A DNA stretch of 6,506 bases from JBBDNT01 sp040877445 (GTDB lineage: Bacteria > Planctomycetota > Planctomycetia > Planctomycetales > Planctomycetaceae): positions 1 to 6,506 of the forward strand of contig JBBDNT010000084.1 in the NCBI GenBank assembly GCA_040877445.1. The letters run 5' to 3'. Both the position numbers and the translations under genes were made by a program. The number at the start of each line of letters is the position of its first letter. The first letter of the stretch is position 1. Positions 1 to 6,322 of the stretch are shown here, piece by piece. Below the pieces are notes generated by a model. It saw only the letters and a list, made by a program, of their open reading frames with translations, ran no database searches and was not told the DNA's origin.

Positions 1-255
1 TTCGAGGCCACGCACGGCAGCGCCCCCAAGTACAAGGGGCAGAACAAGGTCAACCCGACCGCGCTGATCCTTTCCGGCAAGCTGATGCTCGAACATCTCG
101 GCGAGACGGAAGCGGCGGAGAAGCTGGAGCGCGCCGTCGCCGAGATCATCGCCGAAGGCAAGGACGTCACCTACGACATGAAGGAAGACCGCCGCGACCC
201 CACGGCGGTCGGCACGCAGGAGATGGCCGAGGCGATCTGCCGCAAGATGCGCTGA
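1..255 (+). CDS. icd: Isocitrate dehydrogenase, C-terminal fragment (5' end outside window)
   Basis: The visible part is the last 84 residues. The family makes 2-oxoglutarate and CO2 from isocitrate in the TCA cycle, in the cytoplasm. The fragment opens with FEATHGSAPKY, followed by KVNP, ILSGKLMLEHLG and TEAA, then VTYDM. These align by eye with the C-terminal third of E. coli Icd (FEATHGTAPKY, KVNP, ILS, TEAA, VTYDF). The Lys-Tyr after HGSAP and the Val of KVNP match positions that read the NADP 2'-phosphate in E. coli Icd, so NADP is the likelier cofactor; this is inferred. The later Arg of E. coli (TYDFER) is not in the same place here (TYDMKEDR). The stop is TGA at 253-255. A related beta-decarboxylating dehydrogenase such as isopropylmalate dehydrogenase is less likely, given the KY pair and the VTYD segment. 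Confidence 0.88.
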   Translation, partial: FEATHGSAPKYKGQNKVNPTALILSGKLMLEHLGETEAAEKLERAVAEIIAEGKDVTYDMKEDRRDPTAVGTQEMAEAICRKMR

Positions 256-305
256 AATGTGTCGACGAACCAGACGGACCAGCGATCGCGTGGTCCCTTC
301 GCCCC

Positions 306-1175
306 ATGCTCATCGACGGCCAATCCATCGCATTGCGGCGTCGCGAACGGCTCGCGGAAGAAGCCGCCGCGTTTCGTTCGCGAACCGGCGTCACGCCGCA
401 TCTCGCCGCCGTGCTGGTCGGCGACGATCCGGCGAGCGCCGTCTACGTCCGCAACAAGGAGAAGGCGTGCGGGCTGGCGGGATTGAAGAGCACGCCGCAT
501 CGCCTTCCCGCCGACACGTCGCAATTGCGGCTGCTGGACCTGATCGCCGAGTTGAACGCCGCGGCCGACGTGCACGGCATCCTCGTGCAGCTTCCGCTGC
601 CGGCGCAGATCGAGGAACAGGCGGTGCTCGACGCCGTCTCGCCGTTGAAGGACGTGGACGCCTTCCATCCCGAGAACGTGGGCCTGCTCGCGCAAGGACG
701 ACCGCGGTTTCTCCCCTGCACGCCGCACGGCGTGCAGCATCTGCTTCTCGAAAGCGGGACGAAGATCGACGGGGCGCACGCGGTGGTCCTCGGCCGCAGC
801 GAGATCGTCGGCAAGCCCATTGCCCTGATGCTGATGCAGCGGGGCGCGGGGGGGAACGCGACGGTCACCGTCTGCCACAGCCGGACGCGCGACCTCGCGG
901 AAATCGCCCGCACGGCGGACATTCTGATCGCCGCGATCGGCGCGCCGCGGTTCGTGACGGCCGAGATGGTGAAACCGGGCGCGGTGGTGATCGACGTCGG
1001 CATCAACCGCCTGCCCGACGGCAAGCTGGTGGGGGACGTCGATTTCGAAGCGGTCGCGCCGATCGCCTCGGCCATCACGCCGGTGCCGAAAGGTGTCGGC
1101 CCGATGACGATCGCGATGCTGCTGGAAAACACGCTGCTGGCGGCGAAGCTGGCGGTGGGTGAATCGTCTGGGTGA
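306..1175 (+). CDS. folD: Bifunctional methylenetetrahydrofolate dehydrogenase / methenyltetrahydrofolate cyclohydrolase
   Basis: Interconverts 5,10-methylene-THF, 5,10-methenyl-THF and 10-formyl-THF with NADP(H), supplying one-carbon units for purine and formyl-Met synthesis in the cytoplasm. The 289 residues match the usual length (E. coli 288). Visible motifs are YVRNKEKAC with the catalytic Lys51, GILVQLPLP with Gln95, KDVDAFHP with Asp118, PCTPHG at 137-142, the Rossmann segment GRSEIVGKP at 163-171, DVGINR near 230 and ITPVPKGVGPMT at 257-268. Lys51, Gln95 and Asp118 correspond to E. coli Lys54, Gln98 and Asp121. Two family glycines differ: KDVDG is KDVDA, and the usual PGGVGP is PKGVGP. 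The ATG at 306 gives the family-typical N-terminus (MLIDGQSIA), although no good Shine-Dalgarno lies before it. It starts 50 bp after icd on the same strand and may be cotranscribed with it. Confidence 0.96.
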   Translation: MLIDGQSIALRRRERLAEEAAAFRSRTGVTPHLAAVLVGDDPASAVYVRNKEKACGLAGLKSTPHRLPADTSQLRLLDLIAELNAAADVHGILVQLPLPAQIEEQAVLDAVSPLKDVDAFHPENVGLLAQGRPRFLPCTPHGVQHLLLESGTKIDGAHAVVLGRSEIVGKPIALMLMQRGAGGNATVTVCHSRTRDLAEIARTADILIAAIGAPRFVTAEMVKPGAVVIDVGINRLPDGKLVGDVDFEAVAPIASAITPVPKGVGPMTIAMLLENTLLAAKLAVGESSG

Positions 1176-1213
1176 TCGTGAACCGATGGCTCGATCGGCG
1201 GAATCGGGCGCGG

Positions 1214-1219
1214 TAGAAT
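1214..1219 (+). promoter_or_regulatory. Possible -10 element upstream of the methyltransferase gene
   Basis: TAGAAT matches five of six bases of the sigma-70 -10 consensus and stands out in this GC-rich gap. A start about 7 bp downstream would leave a leader of roughly 50 nt before the ATG at 1279, which favours that start over the earlier GTG and ATG. No convincing -35 is seen: the hexamer at the right spacing, TCGATC at 1191-1196, matches TTGACA at only three positions. This is weak support for the cassette having its own promoter. Confidence 0.25.
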
Positions 1220-1278
1220 GCCAGCCCGACTGGCGCGGCAGCCGGCCGACATTCATTCTCCTCGAACAGCAAACCCGT

Positions 1279-2367
1279 ATGGCCGCCGATCGAACGAACC
1301 GCCGCAAATCCGCGCCAACGGATCTCGCGCTCTTCGCGGCGCGGCCGACGAGAAATGGAGCCGGTCCACGGCGCGGAGATGTTTATCGTCGCGAGGAAGT
1401 GGCGATCCATTTCGACGACGCGGCGACTCTCTACGAACAGTGGCCCACACCGGTCTGCATCATCTCGGACGGCCCGTACGGCGTGAGCGGCTTTCCCGGC
1501 GACCAGCGGAAGGCGGATTCACTGGCCGCATGGTACGAACCTCACATTCAAGCCTGGTCTCGGTGCGCGACTCCCGAGACGACGTTGTGGTTTTGGAACA
1601 CCGAAGTGGGCTGGGCTTCGGTGCATCCATCGCTCGCCGCCAACGGCTGGGAATATCGTTGCTGCAACATCTGGGACAAAGGGCTGGGCCACGTCGCCGG
1701 CAATGCGAACACGCAAACCCTCCGCAAGTTTCCCGTCGTCACGGAGGTCTGCGTGCACTACGTCAAGGCTGCCGAATTCCGCGCCGGCGGGGACCGCGTC
1801 TCGATGCAGGATTGGCTTCGACATGAATGGAGGCGGACCGGGTTGCCGCTCCGAACGGCCAACGAGGCATGCGGGGTGCTCAACGCGGCCACTCGGAAAT
1901 ATCTCACCGCGGACCACCTTTGGTATTATCCCCCGGTCGAGGCCTTCGTGAAGTTGGCCGACTATGCGAACCGCTTTGGAAATCCGAGCGGACGCCCTTA
2001 TTTCAGCCTCGACGGAATACGTCCCGTTTCGGCGGCGACGTGGGGCAAAATGCGCGCCAAATTCAGCTGCCCGCTCGGCGTCACGAATGTCTGGCGCGAA
2101 CCGCAGGTCGGCGGCGCGGAACGGATCCAAGGGGAACGCGACGGCATGAAGTACAAGTTCAGTAGCCTGCACGGGAGCCAGAAACCGCTCCGGTTCATCG
2201 AACTGACGGTTCGCGCCTCGACGGACGAGGAGGATGTGGTGTGGGAGCCGTTCGGTGGGCTTTGCCCCGGCGCGGTCGTGTCACACCACTTCGGTCGTCG
2301 ATACGTCGCGGCCGAGGTCGTCCCGGAATTTTACGAGGCCGCGGTGGAAAGGCTGGCGAATTCGTGA
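1279..2367 (+). CDS. Type II DNA methyltransferase, amino-group (N6-adenine or N4-cytosine), beta-class order
   Basis: Likely transfers a methyl group from S-adenosylmethionine to an exocyclic amino group in a specific DNA site, protecting host DNA from the adjacent nuclease. In the 362-residue version the catalytic motif IV is SDGPYG (DGPYG at 64-68). The TLWFWNTEVGW segment and a probable target-recognition region follow. HGSQKP at 298-303 resembles motif X, WEPFGG at 322-327 resembles motif I, and GRRYVAAEV at 339-347 precedes the end. Motif IV before X and I is the beta-class order. Motif IV has Gly where Pro is usual (DPPY), and motif I has Glu for Asp and lacks the usual GSGT. The frame is also open from GTG 1159 and ATG 1186, overlapping or just after folD. 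ATG 1279 is chosen because it lies just upstream of the recognisable domain, fits the TAGAAT box and avoids folD; it lacks a clear Shine-Dalgarno. Target base and recognition site cannot be read from the sequence. Confidence 0.85.
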   Translation: MAADRTNRRKSAPTDLALFAARPTRNGAGPRRGDVYRREEVAIHFDDAATLYEQWPTPVCIISDGPYGVSGFPGDQRKADSLAAWYEPHIQAWSRCATPETTLWFWNTEVGWASVHPSLAANGWEYRCCNIWDKGLGHVAGNANTQTLRKFPVVTEVCVHYVKAAEFRAGGDRVSMQDWLRHEWRRTGLPLRTANEACGVLNAATRKYLTADHLWYYPPVEAFVKLADYANRFGNPSGRPYFSLDGIRPVSAATWGKMRAKFSCPLGVTNVWREPQVGGAERIQGERDGMKYKFSSLHGSQKPLRFIELTVRASTDEEDVVWEPFGGLCPGAVVSHHFGRRYVAAEVVPEFYEAAVERLANS

Positions 2368-3281
2368 CCGATCACTCCTTCCCGCCTCCGCGACGCGAAT
2401 TGGCGGCTCCCGAATGGGAACACTTCGCGCTGTACGAGAACGTGCGCGAAGCGATCGCCAGCTTGCCCGTCTATTTTCGCACTGAGACGCACATCGCCGG
2501 CGTGATGGCGACGGACCTGCACACTCTCAACACCGTCTTGGGAGCCACCATCGAAGAGCAAGTCGTCCGTACGCTGAACCTGATTCGCACGAGCTGGGAT
2601 CCCGAGGGAGATTACGCGCTGTACAGCTTCGTGCGGCAGCCTCAGACCTTTCCCGACGTCCGACTGAAACGTGTGGCGGGCGAGGAAACGCTGATGGGGG
2701 TGGAGTTGAAGGGATGGTACCTTCTCGCGAAGGAGACCGAGCCCAGCTTGAGATTCAAGACGACGCCGGCGGCTTGCGCCACGCAGGATCTGATCGTCGT
2801 CGTCCCCTGGGTGCTGGGGAACGTCATCAGCGGGTCACCGATGCTGTTCGAGCCTTTCATCGAATCCGCGAAATATGCCGCCGAGTTCCGAAACCACCAT
2901 TGGCAGCATCTCCGCGAAACTGCCGACGACAGCGGCATCGAGCAGGCGTTCGACGTCGCGCCCTATCCGGCGAAATCAGATCGCATTCTCGACAAGCCGC
3001 ACTACGATCGCGGCGGCAACTTCGGACGGCTCGCTCGAACGGGCATGATGGATCTCTATTTGCGAAAGCTCGAGGACATTCCGCTATGCGGCATCAAGGC
3101 CATCTACTGGCGGCAGTTCCTGAAGGCGTTCCAGGAAAGCACGACCGACCAACAAGCCCGGGTCGCGCTGGAACGATTGCGCCGCCGAATCCACGAAACG
3201 ACGGATCTTCCGTCTGCAAAAGCGCAGGCGACGCTGGCGATCCTCGCCGAACTCGAACAACTACTGGAACTGACTGAGTAG
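2364..3281 (+). CDS. Probable Type II restriction endonuclease, PD-(D/E)XK fold
   Basis: Predicted to cut unmethylated DNA at the site modified by the methyltransferase encoded just upstream. The product has 305 residues. Its strongest signature is TFPDVRL (Pro97-Asp98), then 15 residues, then GVELKGWYLL (Glu114-Leu-Lys116), which is the PD...(D/E)xK metal-binding arrangement on adjacent strands. A hydrophobic DLIVVVPWVL strand near residue 150 would fit the core after the catalytic strands. No family with a known cleavage site is recognised. The start is set at GTG 2364: GTGA overlaps the methyltransferase stop TGA by four bases, a classic translationally coupled junction, with GGAAAGG 11 nt upstream. 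The frame is also open back to ATG 2241, but that would bury 41 residues inside the methyltransferase gene. No DNA-binding domain outside the catalytic core is obvious. Another nuclease role remains possible, but coupling to a methyltransferase makes restriction the best reading. Confidence 0.75.
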   Translation: MTDHSFPPPRRELAAPEWEHFALYENVREAIASLPVYFRTETHIAGVMATDLHTLNTVLGATIEEQVVRTLNLIRTSWDPEGDYALYSFVRQPQTFPDVRLKRVAGEETLMGVELKGWYLLAKETEPSLRFKTTPAACATQDLIVVVPWVLGNVISGSPMLFEPFIESAKYAAEFRNHHWQHLRETADDSGIEQAFDVAPYPAKSDRILDKPHYDRGGNFGRLARTGMMDLYLRKLEDIPLCGIKAIYWRQFLKAFQESTTDQQARVALERLRRRIHETTDLPSAKAQATLAILAELEQLLELTE

Positions 3282-3301
3282 CCGCCTTCGTCTCGGCATC
3301 A

Positions 3302-5425
3302 TCACTGGTGCCATTCCCCCTCGAAGAAGCCGGTGTAAGCCTGGCCGAACCACACGGCCGACGACGGTTGTCCCTCCTGGCCGAGCTTGTCGATCGCCGT
3401 GACCACGTAGCGCGTCTTGTGGCCGGGGCGGTCGCTGTACTTCGTTTCCTCGATCGGATCCTCGGTGACGCGTTCGACCATGCGGCCGGCGCCGTCCAAT
3501 CGATAGACCCGGTAACCGGCGATATCCGTTTCGGCCGCGGCTTGCCACTTCAGTTCGGCGGTGCCGCTTTGCTCGCGGAGCATCACGTGCTGCGGCTCGG
3601 CGGGAATCGTCAACGCATAGGGCGAGGGGCCGCTCTCGGTCCCCAGCTTGTTCACCGCCCGCACGATGTACGCCTTGACGGCGAAGCGATAATCGCCGGC
3701 GTCTTCGGACTTCGCTTCGAGGTTCACCTGGGTGTCGACGAAGCGGTTCTCGGCGATCGGCTCGTCGTTCAGCTTGCGGATGTTCGTGATCCCCCGCACG
3801 CCGTTGACGAGCGGCTCGGGGTACTCGGGATCGTTGTCCTTCCAACTTCCTCCCGGCCCCTTCTTCACCGTCGAGACCCGCACGTCGCCGCGATAGACGT
3901 CGTAGCCCACCACGTCCGAAGCCTCGCTTTTCGGCCACGCGACTTCGACGCGATCGGCGGCGAGCACGCTGACGACCGGCGCGCCGACCACGCGCGGCTG
4001 AGTCCGCGCCTGGCGGCTCGGCTCGCTCGCGCGGCCCTCCGCATCGACGGCGACGACCTTGTAGAAGTACGTCTTGCCTCGCGCCAAGTCGGAATCGAGA
4101 TGCGTGGGAGCGGTCGTTTCGGCGATCTTCTCGAACTTCGTCAGCCAGGCGTGATCGGCCTCGGCCCGATGAACCTCGTACTTCGCCGGAGTCGTCCCTT
4201 CAGCCGGCTTCCAGGTCAGCACGGCGCGGTCCTCCGCGGTGACGGCGGCGAGTTCCATCGGTGGACGCGGCGCCGGCGACTTCGGCGGGACGGCGTAGCG
4301 ATACGTCCAGACCTGATTGTTGTTGCGGCCTTCGCTGGCGGTGTTCTCCAGAATGAAGAGGCCGTACTCGGGCGCGAAGGCGAGATTGCGGGCCCGGCTC
4401 ATGCTGCGATCCGCTTCCTGCGCCGGCTCCATCTGCTTCCATTCGAGCTTCGCGACGTCGAGAGCCCACGTTTCGAGTTGGCCGCCGTTGCCGTCCAACC
4501 GCACCACGCACAGGCAAACCTTGTTGAGCGGGTCGTAGGCCATCTTGGGATTGGTGGAATAGGTGCGGGCCTTCTTTCCCGGCGGACGCGGCTCGAGATC
4601 GTGCCCTTCCCAGCGGTTCGTGTCGTAGCGGTAGATCCACGTCCGTTCGTCGCTGCCGTATTGGCTGCCGAACATCACCAGGCAATCGTTGTGCTCGTCG
4701 TGGCACAGGCCCGAGCCGTCCCGCACACCCGGAGGGTTCTCCGCGTTCATCCTCGCGAGATCGTTGGCGTAGGCGTCGTAGACCCACAGCGAATTGATGC
4801 TGCCGACTGTGTTCTGCCCCCCGAACGAAAGCGCGACCTCGTGCTTCGCGTCGTAGGTCGCCGAGGGATTGAGCATCCCCATCCCGTCGCGCGAACTGCG
4901 GTGCCCGCTGCCATAGGGCGCCGGCCGCATGTTGGTCCAGCGGTTCGTCTCCGGATCGTAGGCCCAGACCGGCGACTCCTTGAGCTTCACCGCCCGGCTG
5001 AACTGCCAGCCGTGTCCCAGCCAGCCGCCGGGAAACGCGAGGAACACGCCGTTCGCGGGGTCGAACACGTTTCCGCCGTCGACGCAACACACGCCCGGGG
5101 GCGATGTGTTCGCGAATTTCTGCTCCCACTTGCCGCTCACCACGTCGTGCGTGAACAGCAGAAATCCCTGCGGATTGCCGTCGTGTCCGCCGTAGTGAAT
5201 CCATTGCTTGCGAACCGGATCCCATCCTCCGGAGCCTTCCCAGCCGAACTCGGGGGCCGGCGCCCCCTCGCGCGGGCTTTGCTTCACCCACTCGTTGACG
5301 GGATGGTCGGCGAAGGGATCGCGCTCGACTTCGCCGGCCAAGGTGAAATCGGCGACGAGGCACACGCACGCGATGGAAGCCGCCAGTCGTGCGAGGAGGT
5401 TGGTGCGATGGCGTCGGTCGAACAT
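3302..5425 (-). CDS. Secreted kelch-like beta-propeller protein with three fibronectin type III domains
   Basis: No enzymatic function is recognised. It is a 707-residue exported protein, likely acting in the periplasm or outside the cell in binding. Residues 1-30 form a signal peptide: a basic RRHR start, a hydrophobic LLARLAASIACVCLVA core, and a likely cut after TLA. Residues about 40-385 hold repeats of the kelch/galactose-oxidase type, with blades marked by VWAYDPETNRW (153-163), LWVYD (213-217), TWIYRYDTNRW (262-272) and GG turns. Three fibronectin type III domains follow at about 388-478, 481-605 and 610-695, each with GY/KYxVYR and Y-x-V-x-AxD/N segments; the middle one carries an insertion. 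Vicinal Cys113-Cys114 is notable. No Tyr-Cys cofactor or other active-site signature is evident. ATG 5425 is chosen because GGGAGG lies 10 nt upstream and the signal peptide begins there; an upstream TTG at 5548 is rejected. The stop lies 20 bp from the convergent nuclease gene, with no clear terminator between. Confidence 0.85.
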   Translation of the reverse strand: MFDRRHRTNLLARLAASIACVCLVADFTLAGEVERDPFADHPVNEWVKQSPREGAPAPEFGWEGSGGWDPVRKQWIHYGGHDGNPQGFLLFTHDVVSGKWEQKFANTSPPGVCCVDGGNVFDPANGVFLAFPGGWLGHGWQFSRAVKLKESPVWAYDPETNRWTNMRPAPYGSGHRSSRDGMGMLNPSATYDAKHEVALSFGGQNTVGSINSLWVYDAYANDLARMNAENPPGVRDGSGLCHDEHNDCLVMFGSQYGSDERTWIYRYDTNRWEGHDLEPRPPGKKARTYSTNPKMAYDPLNKVCLCVVRLDGNGGQLETWALDVAKLEWKQMEPAQEADRSMSRARNLAFAPEYGLFILENTASEGRNNNQVWTYRYAVPPKSPAPRPPMELAAVTAEDRAVLTWKPAEGTTPAKYEVHRAEADHAWLTKFEKIAETTAPTHLDSDLARGKTYFYKVVAVDAEGRASEPSRQARTQPRVVGAPVVSVLAADRVEVAWPKSEASDVVGYDVYRGDVRVSTVKKGPGGSWKDNDPEYPEPLVNGVRGITNIRKLNDEPIAENRFVDTQVNLEAKSEDAGDYRFAVKAYIVRAVNKLGTESGPSPYALTIPAEPQHVMLREQSGTAELKWQAAAETDIAGYRVYRLDGAGRMVERVTEDPIEETKYSDRPGHKTRYVVTAIDKLGQEGQPSSAVWFGQAYTGFFEGEWHQ

Positions 5426-5435
5426 GGCGGAGAGG

Positions 5436-5441
5436 CCTCCC
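5436..5441 (-). promoter_or_regulatory. Shine-Dalgarno site of the kelch/fibronectin gene
   Basis: On the minus strand this reads GGGAGG, 10 nt before the ATG at 5425. It decides the start, because the frame stays open for another 41 codons upstream but that extension would bury the signal peptide. Confidence 0.75.
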
Positions 5442-5596
5442 GTCGAAATGCGATGCGAGTGGAACTCGGTTCCGGAACGGATCAACCAGCACGCATGGTT
5501 GCCGGACACGGCCACTGTACCGTCCCGGCAGCCTGAAGCGAAAGTCAACCGGGGGCGGCGAATCGCACCCGGCCCCCGCCTCGATGAAACCGCCCC

Positions 5597-5615
5597 CCGG
5601 ACGACCGTCGTCCGG
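5597..5615. promoter_or_regulatory. 19-bp perfect dyad upstream of pspA, possible operator
   Basis: CCGGACGAC, a central C at 5606, then GTCGTCCGG: nine-base arms with no mismatch. It lies two bases upstream of a possible -35 hexamer for pspA and inside the divergent region shared with the minus-strand gene. Its size and symmetry suit a dimeric repressor or activator. It could also form a short hairpin in RNA, although no T-run follows on either strand. The regulator, if any, is not in the window. Confidence 0.4.
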
Positions 5616-5617
5616 CC

Positions 5618-5648
5618 TTGCTTTCCGGCCGCGACCCGTCGATATAAG
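5618..5648 (+). promoter_or_regulatory. Possible sigma-70-type promoter for pspA
   Basis: TTGCTT at 5618-5623 and TATAAG at 5643-5648 match the -35 and -10 consensus hexamers at four and five of six positions. The 19-bp spacer is two longer than ideal. The TATAAG box is the most A/T-rich spot in this stretch. A sigma-54 promoter, as in E. coli psp, was sought: TTGCT is present, but no GG lies at the required distance upstream. Confidence 0.35.
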
Positions 5649-5698
5649 CTGAGAGGAGCGAGAGGCGGCGTGCGGATCCTTCTCGCGACGCGCGCACC

Positions 5699-5702
5699 GG
5701 AG
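5699..5702 (+). promoter_or_regulatory. Shine-Dalgarno site of pspA
   Basis: GGAG sits seven bases before the ATG at 5710. It supports that start over the out-of-frame ATG at 5706. Confidence 0.6.
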
Positions 5703-5709
5703 CGAATGC

Positions 5710-6270
5710 ATGACCTATTTCAGCCGACTGACCGACATCGTCACCTGCAACCTCAGCGACTTCCTGTCGCGCGAGGCGGATCCCTCCGCCGCGCTCGAAC
5801 GCATCCTCGCGGAAATGCACGAAGGACTCGGCGGCGCGCGGCGCAGCGTGCAAACCGCCCTGGCTCACGAGAGCCGCCTCCGCCGGGAAATCGACGAGCA
5901 CCGGCCACAAATGGAGAACTGGCTGGCCGAGGCGCGGCGAGCGCTCGGCGAAGGAAGCGACGACGAGGCCCGGCTGGCGCTCGTCCGCAAGCAGGAGGTC
6001 GAGGATCTCATCGGCGGACTCGAACAGCAACTTCAGGCCGCCGTCTCCACGAAGGAGCACCTCACCACCACGCTCCGCGCCCTCGAGGCCCGCATCGCCG
6101 AGGCCGAACGCAAACGAGAGACGCTGCGTGCCGGAGGGACTTCCGCGGCTTCTTCGAACGAAGCCCCGCGCTCCGCGAGCGCCGCGTCCCCGCTTCCGGC
6201 GGATCCCGACCGCGCCCGGCAGATCGAAGCGGAGTTGGATCGACTGCGACGTGAAGTGGGCAAGGCTTGA
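5710..6270 (+). CDS. pspA: PspA/IM30 (Vipp1) family protein, short form
   Basis: Family members polymerise on the inner face of the cytoplasmic membrane and protect it under envelope stress; they are related to ESCRT-III. The N-terminus MTYFSRLTDIVTCNLSDFL matches the membrane-binding amphipathic helix of E. coli PspA (MGIFSRFADIVNANINALL). ADPSAALERILAEM matches the E. coli EDPQKLVRLMIQEM segment. Residues about 23-141 form the long charged coiled-coil hairpin, with RKQEVEDLIGGLEQQ at the expected place. Residues 142-164 are a Gly/Ala/Ser/Pro linker, and about 165-186 a short terminal helix. At 186 residues it is shorter than E. coli PspA (about 222) and lacks recognisable later helices. The ATG has GGAG at seven-base spacing. 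It diverges from the kelch/fibronectin gene and no pspBC or pspF neighbour is visible. Membership of the family is secure; the exact role is inferred. Confidence 0.88.
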   Translation: MTYFSRLTDIVTCNLSDFLSREADPSAALERILAEMHEGLGGARRSVQTALAHESRLRREIDEHRPQMENWLAEARRALGEGSDDEARLALVRKQEVEDLIGGLEQQLQAAVSTKEHLTTTLRALEARIAEAERKRETLRAGGTSAASSNEAPRSASAASPLPADPDRARQIEAELDRLRREVGKA

Positions 6271-6282
6271 CCGGCCTGAGTC

Positions 6283-6322
6283 CCCTCTCCCCCGGCTTTG
6301 CGGGGCTTTGCGGGGGAGAGGG
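6283..6322. repeat. GC-rich hairpin (12-bp stem), possible pspA terminator or REP-like repeat
   Basis: CCCTCTCCCCCG at 6283-6294 pairs perfectly with CGGGGGAGAGGG at 6311-6322. The 16-base loop contains GCTTTG twice, in direct repeat. It begins 12 bp after the pspA stop, where a terminator would be expected, but no T-run follows on the plus strand. The continuation into GGTGAGGGGG resembles dispersed GGGAGAGGG/CCCTCTCCC intergenic repeats seen in many GC-rich genomes. Confidence 0.6.

Noticed and set aside
171..1307. Minus-strand open frame (378 codons) opposite icd and folD
   Set aside because: It is antisense to folD, whose motifs are complete, and its translation is Arg-rich without any recognisable domain.
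2241..2363. N-terminal extension of the nuclease gene to ATG 2241
   Set aside because: It would overlap the methyltransferase by 127 bases and adds Arg-rich sequence that reads as an out-of-frame shadow; the GTGA junction at 2364 explains the start better.
3282..3301. Terminator between the convergent nuclease and kelch/fibronectin genes
   Set aside because: The 20-bp gap has no stem-loop or T-run, so no terminator can be supported there.
3308..5536. Long plus-strand open frame (742 codons) opposite the kelch/fibronectin gene
   Set aside because: It is Arg/His/Ala/Val-rich with no domain, and mirrors the codon structure of the real minus-strand gene. GC-rich genes often leave such open antisense frames.
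5514..5548. Promoter for the minus-strand gene from TTGACT (5548-5543) and TACAGT (5519-5514)
   Set aside because: The spacer is 23 bp, too long for a sigma-70 promoter, and no better -10 lies at normal spacing.
5550..5578. Hairpin CGGGGGC/GCCCCCG in the divergent region
   Set aside because: The stem is only 7 bp of G/C with a 15-base loop and no T-run; this is expected by chance in such GC-rich DNA.
4200..5711. Second minus-strand open frame (503 codons), Arg-rich
   Set aside because: It overlaps the real gene in another frame and gives low-complexity Arg/Gly/Pro sequence; the signal peptide and propeller lie in the other frame.
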